47,285 bases of DNA. Origin: Paludibacteraceae bacterium (GTDB lineage: Bacteria > Bacteroidota > Bacteroidia > Bacteroidales > Paludibacteraceae). The DNA lies in assembly GCA_017961765.1 (NCBI GenBank), contig JAGCWQ010000040.1, forward strand, positions 1 through 47,285, written 5' to 3'. Shown piece after piece: positions 34,805-43,230 of this stretch. Both the position numbers and the translations under genes were made by a program. Position 1 is the stretch's first letter, and the number at the start of each line of letters is the position of its first letter. The notes under the pieces were generated by a model, which ran no database searches, was not told where the DNA came from, and saw nothing but the letters and a program-made list of their open reading frames with translations.

Positions 34805-35917
34805 TCAGCGGCGATAATAGCGCATCCACAAATCCGAGAGTTGCCCGCTCTTGACCTTGCAATAATCCTGATAGGAACAAGAGAAGATCTTAGCTCCCTG
34901 ACTCATTGGAATCTGCATCCACCAGCGGTTATTCAAGTGGTTGTTGAAGAAATAGACCTCATCATCGACATCCATCTCCGCCACGACAACCTTCTTATAG
35001 GTGGAGATATCCCGCATCGGATAATCTCCGTAGCGGTTGGACAAGGCCTCCAAGAAGTGCCATATCACCTGAGCCGACAACGAAGCCGTCTGACCGTTGT
35101 TATCGAAATATGGGTTCACCTCAAAGAGACAAAACGCCTGAATTCGGTCACTCATTCCCGCATAATGAACCAATTGGCAAAGTTCTTCCCCTGTCAAACC
35201 ATTAGGGGAAGGCATTTCATTGCCCGGCGCATCCGATTGGCGGACGACAGCCATATCGAGACTCACCAAATCGCTATCTCGGAAGATAGGTTCAGACTCC
35301 GACAAATCAGAACGAAGTGTTCCCAAACGAAGATTCCAACAATCATTCTCATGCAAAATATCTTGTTGCAGTTCCGAATAATAGTAGGATTGACATCCCA
35401 CCACATCCATGCGGAAGCGCTTCTCGTCATGCAAAATCGTATTCAAATAAGAACACGGGGTAACAGGAGCCGCCTCCTCAACAGAAAGATCCAAATGAGA
35501 ATCCAACACCGTCAGATTCAGCTCATTTGAACTCTCCTTCAGTCCGTCATAGACTGCCACCGTCAAATCCTGTGAGCCTCCGATCACAACAGGGATGACA
35601 CCCGCCAAACGAAGTTCGGCCACCACATCCCGCAAAGCGAAGGAAGCCTCAACCGGATTATTTCCACATCGGATATTGCCCAAATCAGCCACTCTCAACT
35701 TTTTCAGTCCACCCCGAAGGGCATAGAGATATTTCCGTATCTCATCGGGAGCCGCGGCGCACCCCTTGTTTATCGACTCGGAATCAGATTTCACTCCAAT
35801 GATGGCCACGTCATACGCATCCCCAACCAACTGATTTCCGAACAATTCGGAGAGAGGAAGGAAAGGAAATGATATTTTCGGAAGAGCCGGCTTTTCAAAA
35901 TAATCAACAACACTCAT
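34805..35917 (-). CDS. Ureohydrolase-fold protein lacking two metal ligands
   Basis: A 370-residue member of the arginase/agmatinase/formimidoylglutamase superfamily. The fold motifs are present but altered. GGSQD (113-117) has Gln116 where the usual GGxH supplies a manganese ligand. DSHLD (139-143) keeps Asp, His and Asp. SLDMAVVRQSDAP (219-231) keeps Asp221, but Ala223 replaces the second Asp. Two of six metal ligands are therefore missing, so classical binuclear manganese hydrolysis is unlikely. Similar altered members occur in Bacteroidota and are usually labelled formimidoylglutamase; a non-catalytic or single-metal role should be considered. No histidine-degradation genes are adjacent. 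Confidence 0.8.
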   Translation of the reverse strand: MSVVDYFEKPALPKISFPFLPLSELFGNQLVGDAYDVAIIGVKSDSESINKGCAAAPDEIRKYLYALRGGLKKLRVADLGNIRCGNNPVEASFALRDVVAELRLAGVIPVVIGGSQDLTVAVYDGLKESSNELNLTVLDSHLDLSVEEAAPVTPCSYLNTILHDEKRFRMDVVGCQSYYYSELQQDILHENDCWNLRLGTLRSDLSESEPIFRDSDLVSLDMAVVRQSDAPGNEMPSPNGLTGEELCQLVHYAGMSDRIQAFCLFEVNPYFDNNGQTASLSAQVIWHFLEALSNRYGDYPMRDISTYKKVVVAEMDVDDEVYFFNNHLNNRWWMQIPMSQGAKIFSCSYQDYCKVKSGQLSDLWMRYYRR

Positions 35918-35975
35918 ACACCTCTATATCAAATATCAACATCTAATCTTAAAATTGGAATTTAGCCAAACAAAA

Positions 35976-37643
35976 TCAAGCGACATCCGCATCTTTCAAC
36001 AACTCTTTCGCATTGTTTATAGCCGCATCCGTAAGGTTCGCACCACTAAGCATCTGGGCAATCTCCGCAACACGCTCCTCACCACTCAATTTTTTGATAC
36101 AAGAGACGGTACCCGACTCCACATCCTGCTTATACACTTTATAATGACATACGCCCTTGGATGCGATCTGAGGCAAATGCGTAATGCTCAAAACCTGCAT
36201 GTGGTTCGACATATTCTGCATCATGGCTCCCATCTTGGCGGCAATCTCACCGGAGACACCCGTATCAATCTCATCGAAGATAATCGTAGGCAAAGCTACC
36301 GACTTCGACAGAATATACTTCAGAGCCAACATCACACGGGAGATTTCACCTCCTGATGCAATCGATGCTATCGGATTCAATCCCCTATCCTTATTGGCGG
36401 AGAAGAGGAATGCCACTGCATCCATACCCAAAGGTCCGAACTTATCCAACTCCTTGAAATCCAATTGCACACGGGCATTCGGCATTCCCAAACCATGTAG
36501 CAAATCCGACAACTCAGACTCGATGGCTGGCGCAGAAGATTTCCTAGCCTCTGACAATGCTTGAGCCAATGAACGCACCTTTTGCTCCTGCTCGGCCAAC
36601 TCCTTCTCCAAGGCGCTAATTTCATCCGCACCCGAATCCAAATCCTGCAACTGGGACTCATAGGAGGCCTGCAAAGCGAGCAAAGCCGAAACAGAATCGA
36701 CGTTGTGCTTCTTCTCCAATGTATAAATAAGATCCAAACGGTCGTTCACAAAATCCAAACGGTTCGGATCGACTTCCATATCACTATTCAAGGCATCCAA
36801 CTCATGCAGGATGTCCTTCACCTCAATCAAACAAGAATCAAGCCGTCCAGACAAGTCAGACAGTCCCGAAACGAAACCAGAGACCGAATTAAGCGCCCCG
36901 ACAGCCTCCTTCAACGACTGGTTGACCGACTGCTCCGACTCATCAATCAGATAGACCGCCTTCGACAAAGCCTCCTTTATCTCAGAAGCATGAGCCAACT
37001 GCTCCGATTCCGCCTCCAATTCCTCCTGTTCGTTCTCCGACAGCGCCGCCTCGCGCAATTGATTCAGTTGGAACTCGGCATAGTCTCGATTGGCATTCTT
37101 CTGTGCTAACTCCTCCTTGAGTTGATTCAAGCGACGGGAGATAGTCGTAAACTTGGAATACTCCGCCTCGTAGGTTTGGAGGCGAACGGTATTTTGTGCA
37201 ATGGAATCGACAATTTGCAATTGGAAACGGCTATCGCTCAGCAGAAGGTTTTCATGCTGGGAATGAATATCCAACAAGCGTTCGCCTAAAGATTTCAAGG
37301 TCGAGATATTGACTGGCGTGTCATTGACGAAAGAGCGGGATTTCCCCGAAGAGGCAATCTCCCTGCGGAGCACGCACTCGTCGTCATAATCCAAATCCTC
37401 GGCCTCGAAAAAGGGTTTCAAGGAGTAGTGAGCAATGTCGAAAACCGCCTCGATTACGCACTTTTTCTCTGGGTTCTTGATGGCTTTCGAATCCGAACGT
37501 TGACCGAGCAGCAGGTTCAAAGCTCCCAACAAGATGGATTTTCCTGCACCTGTCTCACCCGTTATCACGGAAAAGCCCGGATAGAGTTCCATCTCCGTCC
37601 GGTCAATCAAGGCATAATTCTCAACCAGCAACCTCTTTAACAT
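35976..37643 (-). CDS. recN: DNA repair protein RecN
   Basis: A 555-residue SMC-like ATPase for double-strand break repair. The N terminus MLKRLLVENYALIDRTE with Walker A ITGETGAGKS (28-37), the central coiled coil (about 150-350), and the C-terminal IASGGEISRVMLALKYI signature with TIIFDEIDTGVSG Walker B are all present at normal length. It starts 10 bases after porD. Confidence 0.97.
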   Translation of the reverse strand: MLKRLLVENYALIDRTEMELYPGFSVITGETGAGKSILLGALNLLLGQRSDSKAIKNPEKKCVIEAVFDIAHYSLKPFFEAEDLDYDDECVLRREIASSGKSRSFVNDTPVNISTLKSLGERLLDIHSQHENLLLSDSRFQLQIVDSIAQNTVRLQTYEAEYSKFTTISRRLNQLKEELAQKNANRDYAEFQLNQLREAALSENEQEELEAESEQLAHASEIKEALSKAVYLIDESEQSVNQSLKEAVGALNSVSGFVSGLSDLSGRLDSCLIEVKDILHELDALNSDMEVDPNRLDFVNDRLDLIYTLEKKHNVDSVSALLALQASYESQLQDLDSGADEISALEKELAEQEQKVRSLAQALSEARKSSAPAIESELSDLLHGLGMPNARVQLDFKELDKFGPLGMDAVAFLFSANKDRGLNPIASIASGGEISRVMLALKYILSKSVALPTIIFDEIDTGVSGEIAAKMGAMMQNMSNHMQVLSITHLPQIASKGVCHYKVYKQDVESGTVSCIKKLSGEERVAEIAQMLSGANLTDAAINNAKELLKDADVA

Positions 37644-37653
37644 ACTCCATCAA

Positions 37654-38547
37654 TCAATTATTCAACAAAGCCTTCAACTTAGAAGATTGCGTCGGCAACA
37701 AGGCCGTCATGATATCATAGACCTTCTTACGCTCATCCGGAGTAGCCTCTTGGAACATATCCATGATCTCATTCATCTTCGACTCAGCAAAGAGTTGCAA
37801 GGCGATAGAGAAAGGCTTCTCACGATTCAATTCTTGAAGATAAGGGAGGTTCTCAAAAATCTTAGTCCTACCCTTCTCCGTCATTTGATACATCTCATCC
37901 AATCCCAAGCGGTGGTACTCGTAGCTCACATCACGCAACTTACGCAAACGTTCGTCACGATACTCGCTGATGATGGCATAACGGTTCTTATCGCTTTGGA
38001 AGGCCTTCCAACCCAAATCGTCGGACGACTGAGCCAAGGCTGCGATAGCCTCCGCCTTCTCGAAATATTTTGTTCCCCCACAACGGCTGAACGAATCGAA
38101 GTTCAATCCCAAGATGACATTGACATAGAAGGCCATCACCGACATCAAATTAGACTCGTACGTGTTTTCGTTGAACTCCAGACGGTCTGCCTGGGCATAG
38201 GTGAACTTAAAATTTTCATCCTTAAAATTAAACAGCGGTGTCGTGTAGGACGAGTTGAAAACAGGGCGGTTGGACTGCACCTGCAAGTTACCCGAATAGT
38301 TGTCGCCCGCCGCCGAAGTAATCGTGATGATGAAGCTGCAATTGATTCGCTCCTCGTTTTGGAAGATGGCATCCGTCCAACGACGAGAGTTCATAAACTC
38401 CGTCAATCGGTTGCCCAACTCCGTATAAATATCCTTATTCGTTCCCTCGATGTTATCCGAATTGACCGTGATGCGGCAATCCAACTCTTGTGCGCTCAGC
38501 ATATTCACCATAGAGCACAAGCATATCATAACAAAAAAATTTCTCAT
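37654..38547 (-). CDS. porD: Type IX secretion protein PorD (DUF4835)
   Basis: A 297-residue exported protein (signal peptide ending near LSAQELDC). It matches DUF4835/PorD: the start LDCRITVNSDNIEGTNK, then FVMxN-type FFVMIC leader, VFNSSYTTPLFNF, FYVNVILGLNFDSFS and YEYHRLGLD. PorD is needed for type IX secretion in Porphyromonas. The position between coaBC and recN is the conserved Bacteroidota location. Its ATG overlaps the coaBC stop by 4 bases. The other T9SS core genes are outside the window, apart from gldJ. Confidence 0.9.
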   Translation of the reverse strand: MRNFFVMICLCSMVNMLSAQELDCRITVNSDNIEGTNKDIYTELGNRLTEFMNSRRWTDAIFQNEERINCSFIITITSAAGDNYSGNLQVQSNRPVFNSSYTTPLFNFKDENFKFTYAQADRLEFNENTYESNLMSVMAFYVNVILGLNFDSFSRCGGTKYFEKAEAIAALAQSSDDLGWKAFQSDKNRYAIISEYRDERLRKLRDVSYEYHRLGLDEMYQMTEKGRTKIFENLPYLQELNREKPFSIALQLFAESKMNEIMDMFQEATPDERKKVYDIMTALLPTQSSKLKALLNN

Positions 38548-39770
38548 ATTTCCACCGTGTTTTTCTTATTAGTCATCAAACGAACCGCATAATCGACAAT
38601 ATCCTTAGCGACCAGCCTTTTATCCTTCAACTCGTATGGAGAAGCCTCCCCCGCACGATTGATGATAGTGACCTTGTTCGTATCATATTTAAATCCCGCA
38701 TTCTTATCATTCAAAGAATTGAGGACGATAAAATCAAAATTCTTCCTTTCGCATTTGCCTTTTGCATTTGCCACCTCGTCGTTCGTCTCCAAGGCAAAGC
38801 CAGCCAGCAATTGGCCGGGACGCTTTATCTTACCCAAGGCAGCTGCGATATCCTGCGTAGCCTTCAACTCGAGGCTGAAATCGCCTGTCTTCTCCCGTTT
38901 CATCTTATGGTCAAGACGTTGAGCCGGCGTATAATCCGCCACAGCCGCACACAAGATTTCCACATCTTGTTCAGGAGAAGCCTTCATGGAGGCCTCATAC
39001 ATTTCCGCTGCACTCTCCACATCCACCACATGGATGTTCGGATGGTGAGCCTTCACTTGAACAGGGCCAGAGATGAGCAGCACGTCGGCGCCCCGCTCTG
39101 CACACTCCTCCGCCAAAGCATAGCCCATCTTTCCAGAAGAGTAGTTACCGATAAAACGGACAGGGTCCAACTTTTCGTATGTAGGTCCAGCCGTAATCAT
39201 GACCCGTTTCCCTTTCAAATCCTGCGTAGAGGCGAAATAGGACTCCAAAGCCTTTACGATGTCGGCAGGCTCGGCCATTCTGCCCTTTCCTTCCAGTCCA
39301 CTGGCCAAAAAGCCGGTGCCCGGTTCGATAATATGGTTACCGTAGGAACGGAGCGTCTCTATATTTTTCTGCGTAGCGGGATGTGCATACATATCCAGAT
39401 CCATGGCAGGAGCCAAGAAGACTGGACATTTGGCGGAGAGATAGGTCGTCAGCAGCAAGTTGTCGGCGATGCCGTTGGCCATCTTGCCCAAGCTGTTAGC
39501 CGTCGCCGGTGCGATCAGGTAGGCATCCGCCCAAAGGCCCAACTTGACATGGCTGTTCCACTCCCCGTTTTCAGGATTGAAGAAATCCACCAAGATCGGG
39601 TTTCCCGAAAGGGTGGCCATCGTCAATGGCGTTATGAACTGCTTAGCCAAAGGGGTCATCACCACTTTGACAGAGGCGCCCCTCTTGACCAACTCGCGGA
39701 CGATGAGTGCGCTCTTATAAGCCGCAATTCCGCCCGTCACGCCCAATATTATGTTCTTCCCGTTTAGCAT
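38544..39770 (-). CDS. coaBC: Bifunctional phosphopantothenoylcysteine decarboxylase / phosphopantothenate-cysteine ligase
   Basis: Two steps of coenzyme A synthesis. Residues 1-180 form the flavin decarboxylase: GVTGGIAAYKS, NSHVKLG with the catalytic His, PATANSLGKMANG and LAPAMDLDMY. In that last segment the usual P-x-M-N-x-x-M has Asp in place of Asn, a change I recall as common in Bacteroidota. The ligase half follows with VMITAGPTYEKLDPVRFIGN, SSGKMGYALAEE and NFDFIVLNSL. Length 408 aa is normal. It heads the coaBC-porD-recN run, preceded by the hairpin at 39803-39840. Confidence 0.96.
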   Translation of the reverse strand: MLNGKNIILGVTGGIAAYKSALIVRELVKRGASVKVVMTPLAKQFITPLTMATLSGNPILVDFFNPENGEWNSHVKLGLWADAYLIAPATANSLGKMANGIADNLLLTTYLSAKCPVFLAPAMDLDMYAHPATQKNIETLRSYGNHIIEPGTGFLASGLEGKGRMAEPADIVKALESYFASTQDLKGKRVMITAGPTYEKLDPVRFIGNYSSGKMGYALAEECAERGADVLLISGPVQVKAHHPNIHVVDVESAAEMYEASMKASPEQDVEILCAAVADYTPAQRLDHKMKREKTGDFSLELKATQDIAAALGKIKRPGQLLAGFALETNDEVANAKGKCERKNFDFIVLNSLNDKNAGFKYDTNKVTIINRAGEASPYELKDKRLVAKDIVDYAVRLMTNKKNTVEI

Positions 39771-39802
39771 AGTATTCCTTAGTTATCACGCAGAAAACAG
39801 AA

Positions 39803-39840
39803 AAAAGATAAAGGACTATAAGAATAGCTCTTTATCTTTT
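39803..39840 (-). terminator. Hairpin terminator between rpoZ and coaBC
   Basis: AAAAGATAAAG (39803-39813) and CTTTATCTTTT (39830-39840) form an 11-bp perfect stem, with a T-run on the minus strand. It would end the bamD-rpoZ message 60 bases past rpoZ. Confidence 0.7.
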
Positions 39841-39901
39841 CCCTTCCCTATCCATTGTCCTGCCTGCCCAAAGAAAGGCACGACGCAAAAAGAACCTCTT
39901 A

Positions 39902-40231
39902 TTATTTATTGTTGTTCTTTAAAGGATTCCTATAATAAATCTTGCCCTCTTGGTATTCTTGAGCGGCAATCAAAGTCGGTTTCGGCAATTTCTCGTAGAA
40001 ACGGGAAATCTCGATTTGCTCCCTATTTTCGAAAACCTCTTCCAAGTTGTCGTTGAAAGAAGCGAACTCTTGGAGTTTCTTCTCTAATTCGTTCTTAATC
40101 TCCACTGATATTTGGTTCGCTCTTTTAGCAATGATACACACTGTCTCATAAACATTGCCTGTGTCCGCACACAACGAATTCATATCACGAGTGATGGTTG
40201 TTGTAGGAGCCGATACTTTCTTATAATCCAT
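39902..40231 (-). CDS. rpoZ: RNA polymerase omega subunit (Rpb6/RpoZ-like)
   Basis: A 109-residue protein with SLCADTGNVYETVCIIAKRA, the helix region matching the omega/Rpb6 fold (Y/E-x-V-x-I-x-A-x-R-A), followed by an acidic helical tail. In Bacteroidota this divergent omega lies just after bamD, as here (27-base gap). Its role is to assist assembly of RNA polymerase. Confidence 0.85.
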   Translation of the reverse strand: MDYKKVSAPTTTITRDMNSLCADTGNVYETVCIIAKRANQISVEIKNELEKKLQEFASFNDNLEEVFENREQIEISRFYEKLPKPTLIAAQEYQEGKIYYRNPLKNNNK

Positions 40232-40258
40232 AACTTATAGAAATTTGTTTTTGTTGTC

Positions 40259-41068
40259 TTAATCTTTCTTTATCTTTTTGGATGCCTTTTCGAAGATGTG
40301 CTGGGCATCCTTCCTGTATTTGCCGTTAGGGAAATCGTTGATGAAATTGTAGTACTCATCGACCGTATCCCGATAACGTTCTTCCTGCTTGCTCAGCACG
40401 CTCAACTCAGCCTCTTCGAACCTTGACTTCAAGATCAAGAACTCGAAATCCTCCTCATACTTGCTTCCAGGATACTCTTTCAATGCATTCTGAGCAGCGA
40501 TGATGGCCGATTGGTAATTGTTGCCTTGATAGTTGCCCAACTTGTTATAGAGTTTTACGTTCAGATAGGCCTTTTGAGCCAACTTGTCACGCAACTCAGC
40601 CAACAATTTTTGGACTTCCTCCTTACGCGGACTTTGCGGATAGAGTTCCATGAAGGAATTGAACTCGTCTATGGCTTTTACTGTGAATTCCTGATCCAAT
40701 TTAGGTTCTGGAGACTCCAAATAGTAGCAGTAACCCACATGATATTTGCACTCCTCCGCATACTTGCCTCTCGGATAACTTCTGAAATAGCCGGAGAAAT
40801 AGCTCCTCGCCGTCAAGCGGTCGTCATTTTTGAAATGGGACATGGCCAACAGATAAAGAGCCTCCTCGCCCTTCTCCGTTCCACGGAAAGGGACGACGAC
40901 CGATTCCAAGAGAGTTGCCGCATTCAAATACTTCTTCCTTTCGTAATACTCCTTTGCCTTCGTGAACTTCAAGTCGTTATCCGTACTTTTCAGCAAGGAA
41001 TTGTAACCTGAGCAACCCGAAAGGAGCAGCACAGAAAGCAACAATATGTATAATCTCTTTAATTCCAT
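40259..41068 (-). CDS. bamD: Outer membrane assembly lipoprotein BamD
   Basis: A 269-residue lipoprotein (lipobox LSGC, Cys19) with TPR-like helical pairs: AKEYYERKKYLNAATLLESV, ALYLLAMSHFKNDD, YPRGKYAEECKYHVGYCYY, LYPQSPRKEEVQKLL and a closing FPNGKYRKDAQHIFEKA. BamD is an essential partner of BamA in inserting beta-barrel proteins. A -7 element (TAATTTTG on the minus strand, 41083-41090) lies just upstream. It heads the bamD-rpoZ pair. Confidence 0.95.
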   Translation of the reverse strand: MELKRLYILLLSVLLLSGCSGYNSLLKSTDNDLKFTKAKEYYERKKYLNAATLLESVVVPFRGTEKGEEALYLLAMSHFKNDDRLTARSYFSGYFRSYPRGKYAEECKYHVGYCYYLESPEPKLDQEFTVKAIDEFNSFMELYPQSPRKEEVQKLLAELRDKLAQKAYLNVKLYNKLGNYQGNNYQSAIIAAQNALKEYPGSKYEEDFEFLILKSRFEEAELSVLSKQEERYRDTVDEYYNFINDFPNGKYRKDAQHIFEKASKKIKKD

Positions 41069-41082
41069 CTTATTTTATTCCG

Positions 41083-41090
41083 CAAAATTA
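41083..41090 (-). promoter_or_regulatory. -7 element of bamD-rpoZ
   Basis: The minus strand reads TAATTTTG, matching TAnnTTTG, 15 bases before the bamD ATG, implying a very short leader. Confidence 0.5.
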
Positions 41091-41195
41091 CCAAATCAAA
41101 TCCAATAGAAAAAGCGAAAGCCACTTTTTTAACGAATATTATTTCCAAAAGAGGAGAAAATTGGGACTCCACCCCTGCGGAAAACACGAATATTA

Positions 41196-41226
41196 TTTGT
41201 TTTTCACCATTTGATTGCTACTTTTG
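41196..41226 (+). promoter_or_regulatory. Promoter of the DUF5606 gene, full -33/-7 match
   Basis: TTTG (41196-41199), a 19-base spacer and TACTTTTG (41219-41226) are the best full match to the Bacteroidota promoter consensus in the window. It lies 65 bases before the chosen ATG at 41292 and rules out the earlier in-frame start at 41211. Confidence 0.8.
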
Positions 41227-41291
41227 CAATCGCTATGGTGGGGTTTTGGGTATCCCCATTGAATATTAACGTAATTATTCATTGTTTTTAT

Positions 41292-41687
41292 ATGTTAAAG
41301 AAAATATTGTCTATTTCAGGCAAACCCGGTCTATACGAATTAGTATCGCAAGGAAAGAACATGCTGATTGTGGAATCGCTTTCAGAGAAGAAGCGCCTAC
41401 CAGCCTATGCGAACGAGAAAATCATCTCATTGGCGGACATCGCCATCTTCACAGACGAGGACGAAGTTCCGTTGAAGACGGTCTTCAACTCCATCAAGAC
41501 AAAGGAAAGTGGCAAAGAGGCTTCCATCAGTCCGAAGAGCAAGCCAGAAGAGCTCCGCGAATATTTCGCCACCATCTTGCCTAATTTCGACCGCAACCGC
41601 GTATACCCTTCCGACATCAAGAAGGTCATCACATGGTACAACCTTTTGGTCGCAGCCGGAAAAGACGATTTTTCGGAAGAGGCTTAA
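41292..41687 (+). CDS. DUF5606 domain protein
   Basis: A 131-residue cytoplasmic protein whose start MLKKILSISGKPGLYELVSQ is the hallmark of DUF5606, a small Bacteroidota family of unknown function. Later blocks are MLIVESLSEKKRLPAYA, DEVPLKTVF, LPNFDRNRVYPSDIKKVITW and a short acidic C terminus. The start at 41292 is set by the promoter position and by conservation of the opening. It is transcribed alone, divergent from bamD. Confidence 0.9.
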   Translation: MLKKILSISGKPGLYELVSQGKNMLIVESLSEKKRLPAYANEKIISLADIAIFTDEDEVPLKTVFNSIKTKESGKEASISPKSKPEELREYFATILPNFDRNRVYPSDIKKVITWYNLLVAAGKDDFSEEA

Positions 41688-41702
41688 GTCAAACAAAGCA
41701 TA

Positions 41703-41749
41703 CAAGAGAGGGGGCATGCCTGACGGGGTGTCCCCTCTTGGTGTGTTTT
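41703..41749 (+). terminator. Probable terminator of the DUF5606 gene
   Basis: AGAGGGG (41707-41713) pairs with CCCCTCT (41732-41738), followed by a T-containing stretch. The loop is large and the T-run is broken. Confidence 0.5.
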
Positions 41750-41893
41750 AGGGGGGAAGGCAGAGCCTATAAAAGACGAAGGAAATCCAAAGTGGCATAC
41801 AAGGAGTCATCACCCTCAAAGGAAGGCAAGATTTCAACGAATAGAACTCTAACCTCGGTCGTTTTTTTTAATTACTCCGGCAAACATTTCACC

Positions 41894-42835
41894 ATGTTAG
41901 AAAACACAACAACATATTCACATAAAATAAAATCAAATATGAACAATTCAACAATCAAAAAAATAATCAAAAACAAGGAGGAAACCAAAAACCTTGCTTT
42001 TATTATAGGGAATGGCATTAATCTAAATTTCTTAAGTAATAGTATATCTTGGGGCACTCTCGTAAAAGATTTATACAAAGAACATTTAGGAGCTAACCTT
42101 TCAGAAGAAGATTTCAAGGGAGTTTCTTTAACAGAACTTTATGACATACTAGAAATATCCCAAAGAGATAGTTATAAGAAAGATATCGCAAAAAAGTTTT
42201 CCTCAATAAAAAGCGCAGACAATGATTTTTCTGATTTTGTAAAAAATTTACACAAGTTAGATGTTCCCATCATAACAACAAACTTTGACACTATTATTTC
42301 TCAATTAATAAAGTGTGAAAAAAGAATTCTTAAAGGCAGTTTTCCATTTTCACGCCATTACCCATGGAATGTGTATTATAGTGATAAAGAATTAGATTCA
42401 CCCATTAACGGGTTTGGCATATGGCATATTAACGGCATACATGAATATTCCGATAGTATCAGTTTGGGATTATGTGATTACATGAGGAACGTTGAAAAAA
42501 CAAGAAAAATGTTACACGAAGGAGACGCTAAGGAATATTTTTTGGGGAAACACCAATTTAATTGGAATGGATCGAACACATGGTTACATATACTTTTCAA
42601 TAAAAATTTGTTTATTTTTGGGTTAAACCTTGGGGAAAATGAAGTCTTCCTTAGATGGCTACTATTGCAAAGAACAAAATACTCACAATTGCGAGGACTA
42701 GAATTAAAAGGTTGGTTTGTCGACAAAGATGTTGATGACGGGAAAAAGCGTTTTTTAGAGATGCTAAACTTTGATGTTATAAAGATAAAAGACTTCGGTG
42801 AGTTATACAATGTTTTCAACGAAGAACTCAATTGA
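41894..42835 (+). CDS. Stand-alone SIR2-like domain protein
   Basis: A 313-residue protein (298 if the ATG at 41939 is used) resembling the SIR2_2-type NAD-binding domains of bacterial defence proteins. Visible motifs are IGNGINLNF (38-46, nucleotide-binding loop), PIITTNFDTII (125-135), GIWHING with His178 at the catalytic-His position (175-181), and FIFGLNLGENEVF (240-252). There is no added helical or TIR domain, so the sensor, if any, is elsewhere. Base composition is clearly more AT-rich than the bamD-coaBC block upstream, a sign of acquisition. It is alone on its strand; the genes downstream are convergent. NADase activity in phage defence is inference from related families. The in-frame extension upstream to 41633 overlaps the DUF5606 gene and reads as non-protein-like, so it is left out. 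Confidence 0.78.
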   Translation: MLENTTTYSHKIKSNMNNSTIKKIIKNKEETKNLAFIIGNGINLNFLSNSISWGTLVKDLYKEHLGANLSEEDFKGVSLTELYDILEISQRDSYKKDIAKKFSSIKSADNDFSDFVKNLHKLDVPIITTNFDTIISQLIKCEKRILKGSFPFSRHYPWNVYYSDKELDSPINGFGIWHINGIHEYSDSISLGLCDYMRNVEKTRKMLHEGDAKEYFLGKHQFNWNGSNTWLHILFNKNLFIFGLNLGENEVFLRWLLLQRTKYSQLRGLELKGWFVDKDVDDGKKRFLEMLNFDVIKIKDFGELYNVFNEELN

Positions 42836-42929
42836 GAGGCAATGGCAAAATTTCAATCAAAAAGGATGCAGACAATATGACCTCCTCAATGCTTTCCCAA
42901 AAATCACCCCATAGAGTTGCAGTCTCGCA

Positions 42930-43137
42930 AAGGAATCAGATTCCTTACAGGCTGGAAGCCTACCCTATTAGTAACCGATTGCACCTATCGGTGCTGTCGG
43001 CAAATGACTAAGACGAGAGAAAGGCCGGAAGCCTTCGTATCACACATACATTAGGAGTGGCTTCCAGCCACTTGGCCGCCTGTCACGACTACCGGGCACT
43101 CCGTACCCGGTTACTAATAGGGTTGGCTTACAGCCAA
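42930..43137. repeat. Hairpin-rich noncoding tract bounded by a 28-base inverted repeat
   Basis: No gene in 42839-43230. A 28-base sequence at 42950-42977 recurs inverted at 43108-43135 with 26 of 28 matches. Within or next to it are seven short perfect hairpins: AAGGAAT/ATTCCTT (42930-42946), AGGCT/AGCCT (42949-42961), GCACC/GGTGC (42981-42994), AAGGC/GCCTT (43021-43035), GTGGCT/AGCCAC (43057-43071), ACCGGG/CCCGGT (43091-43111) and TTGGCT/AGCCAA (43123-43137). Four of them have 3-base loops (CAG, GGA, TCC, TAC). The design is like the 1-208 tract. It separates the convergent SIR2-like and membrane-protein genes. Confidence 0.8.
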
Positions 43138-43230
43138 ATAACAATGTTTTTGGAGCACCTGAGATGCATACAATCAATGCAAGCTCCTCTTGTCTATAAA
43201 ATCTCCCCTTCTCCAAGCCAGTCGCCCCAT

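Noticed and set aside
37687-38592. Open frame of 301 codons opposite porD
   Set aside because: Antisense to porD and running into coaBC; no motif or start signal.
38811-39767. Open frame of 318 codons opposite coaBC
   Set aside because: Antisense to a well-conserved enzyme; Arg/His-rich composition typical of a shadow frame.
41633-41893. N-terminal extension of the SIR2-like protein
   Set aside because: The extension overlaps the DUF5606 gene and the probable terminator and translates to a basic, Lys/Arg-rich stretch without protein-like features.
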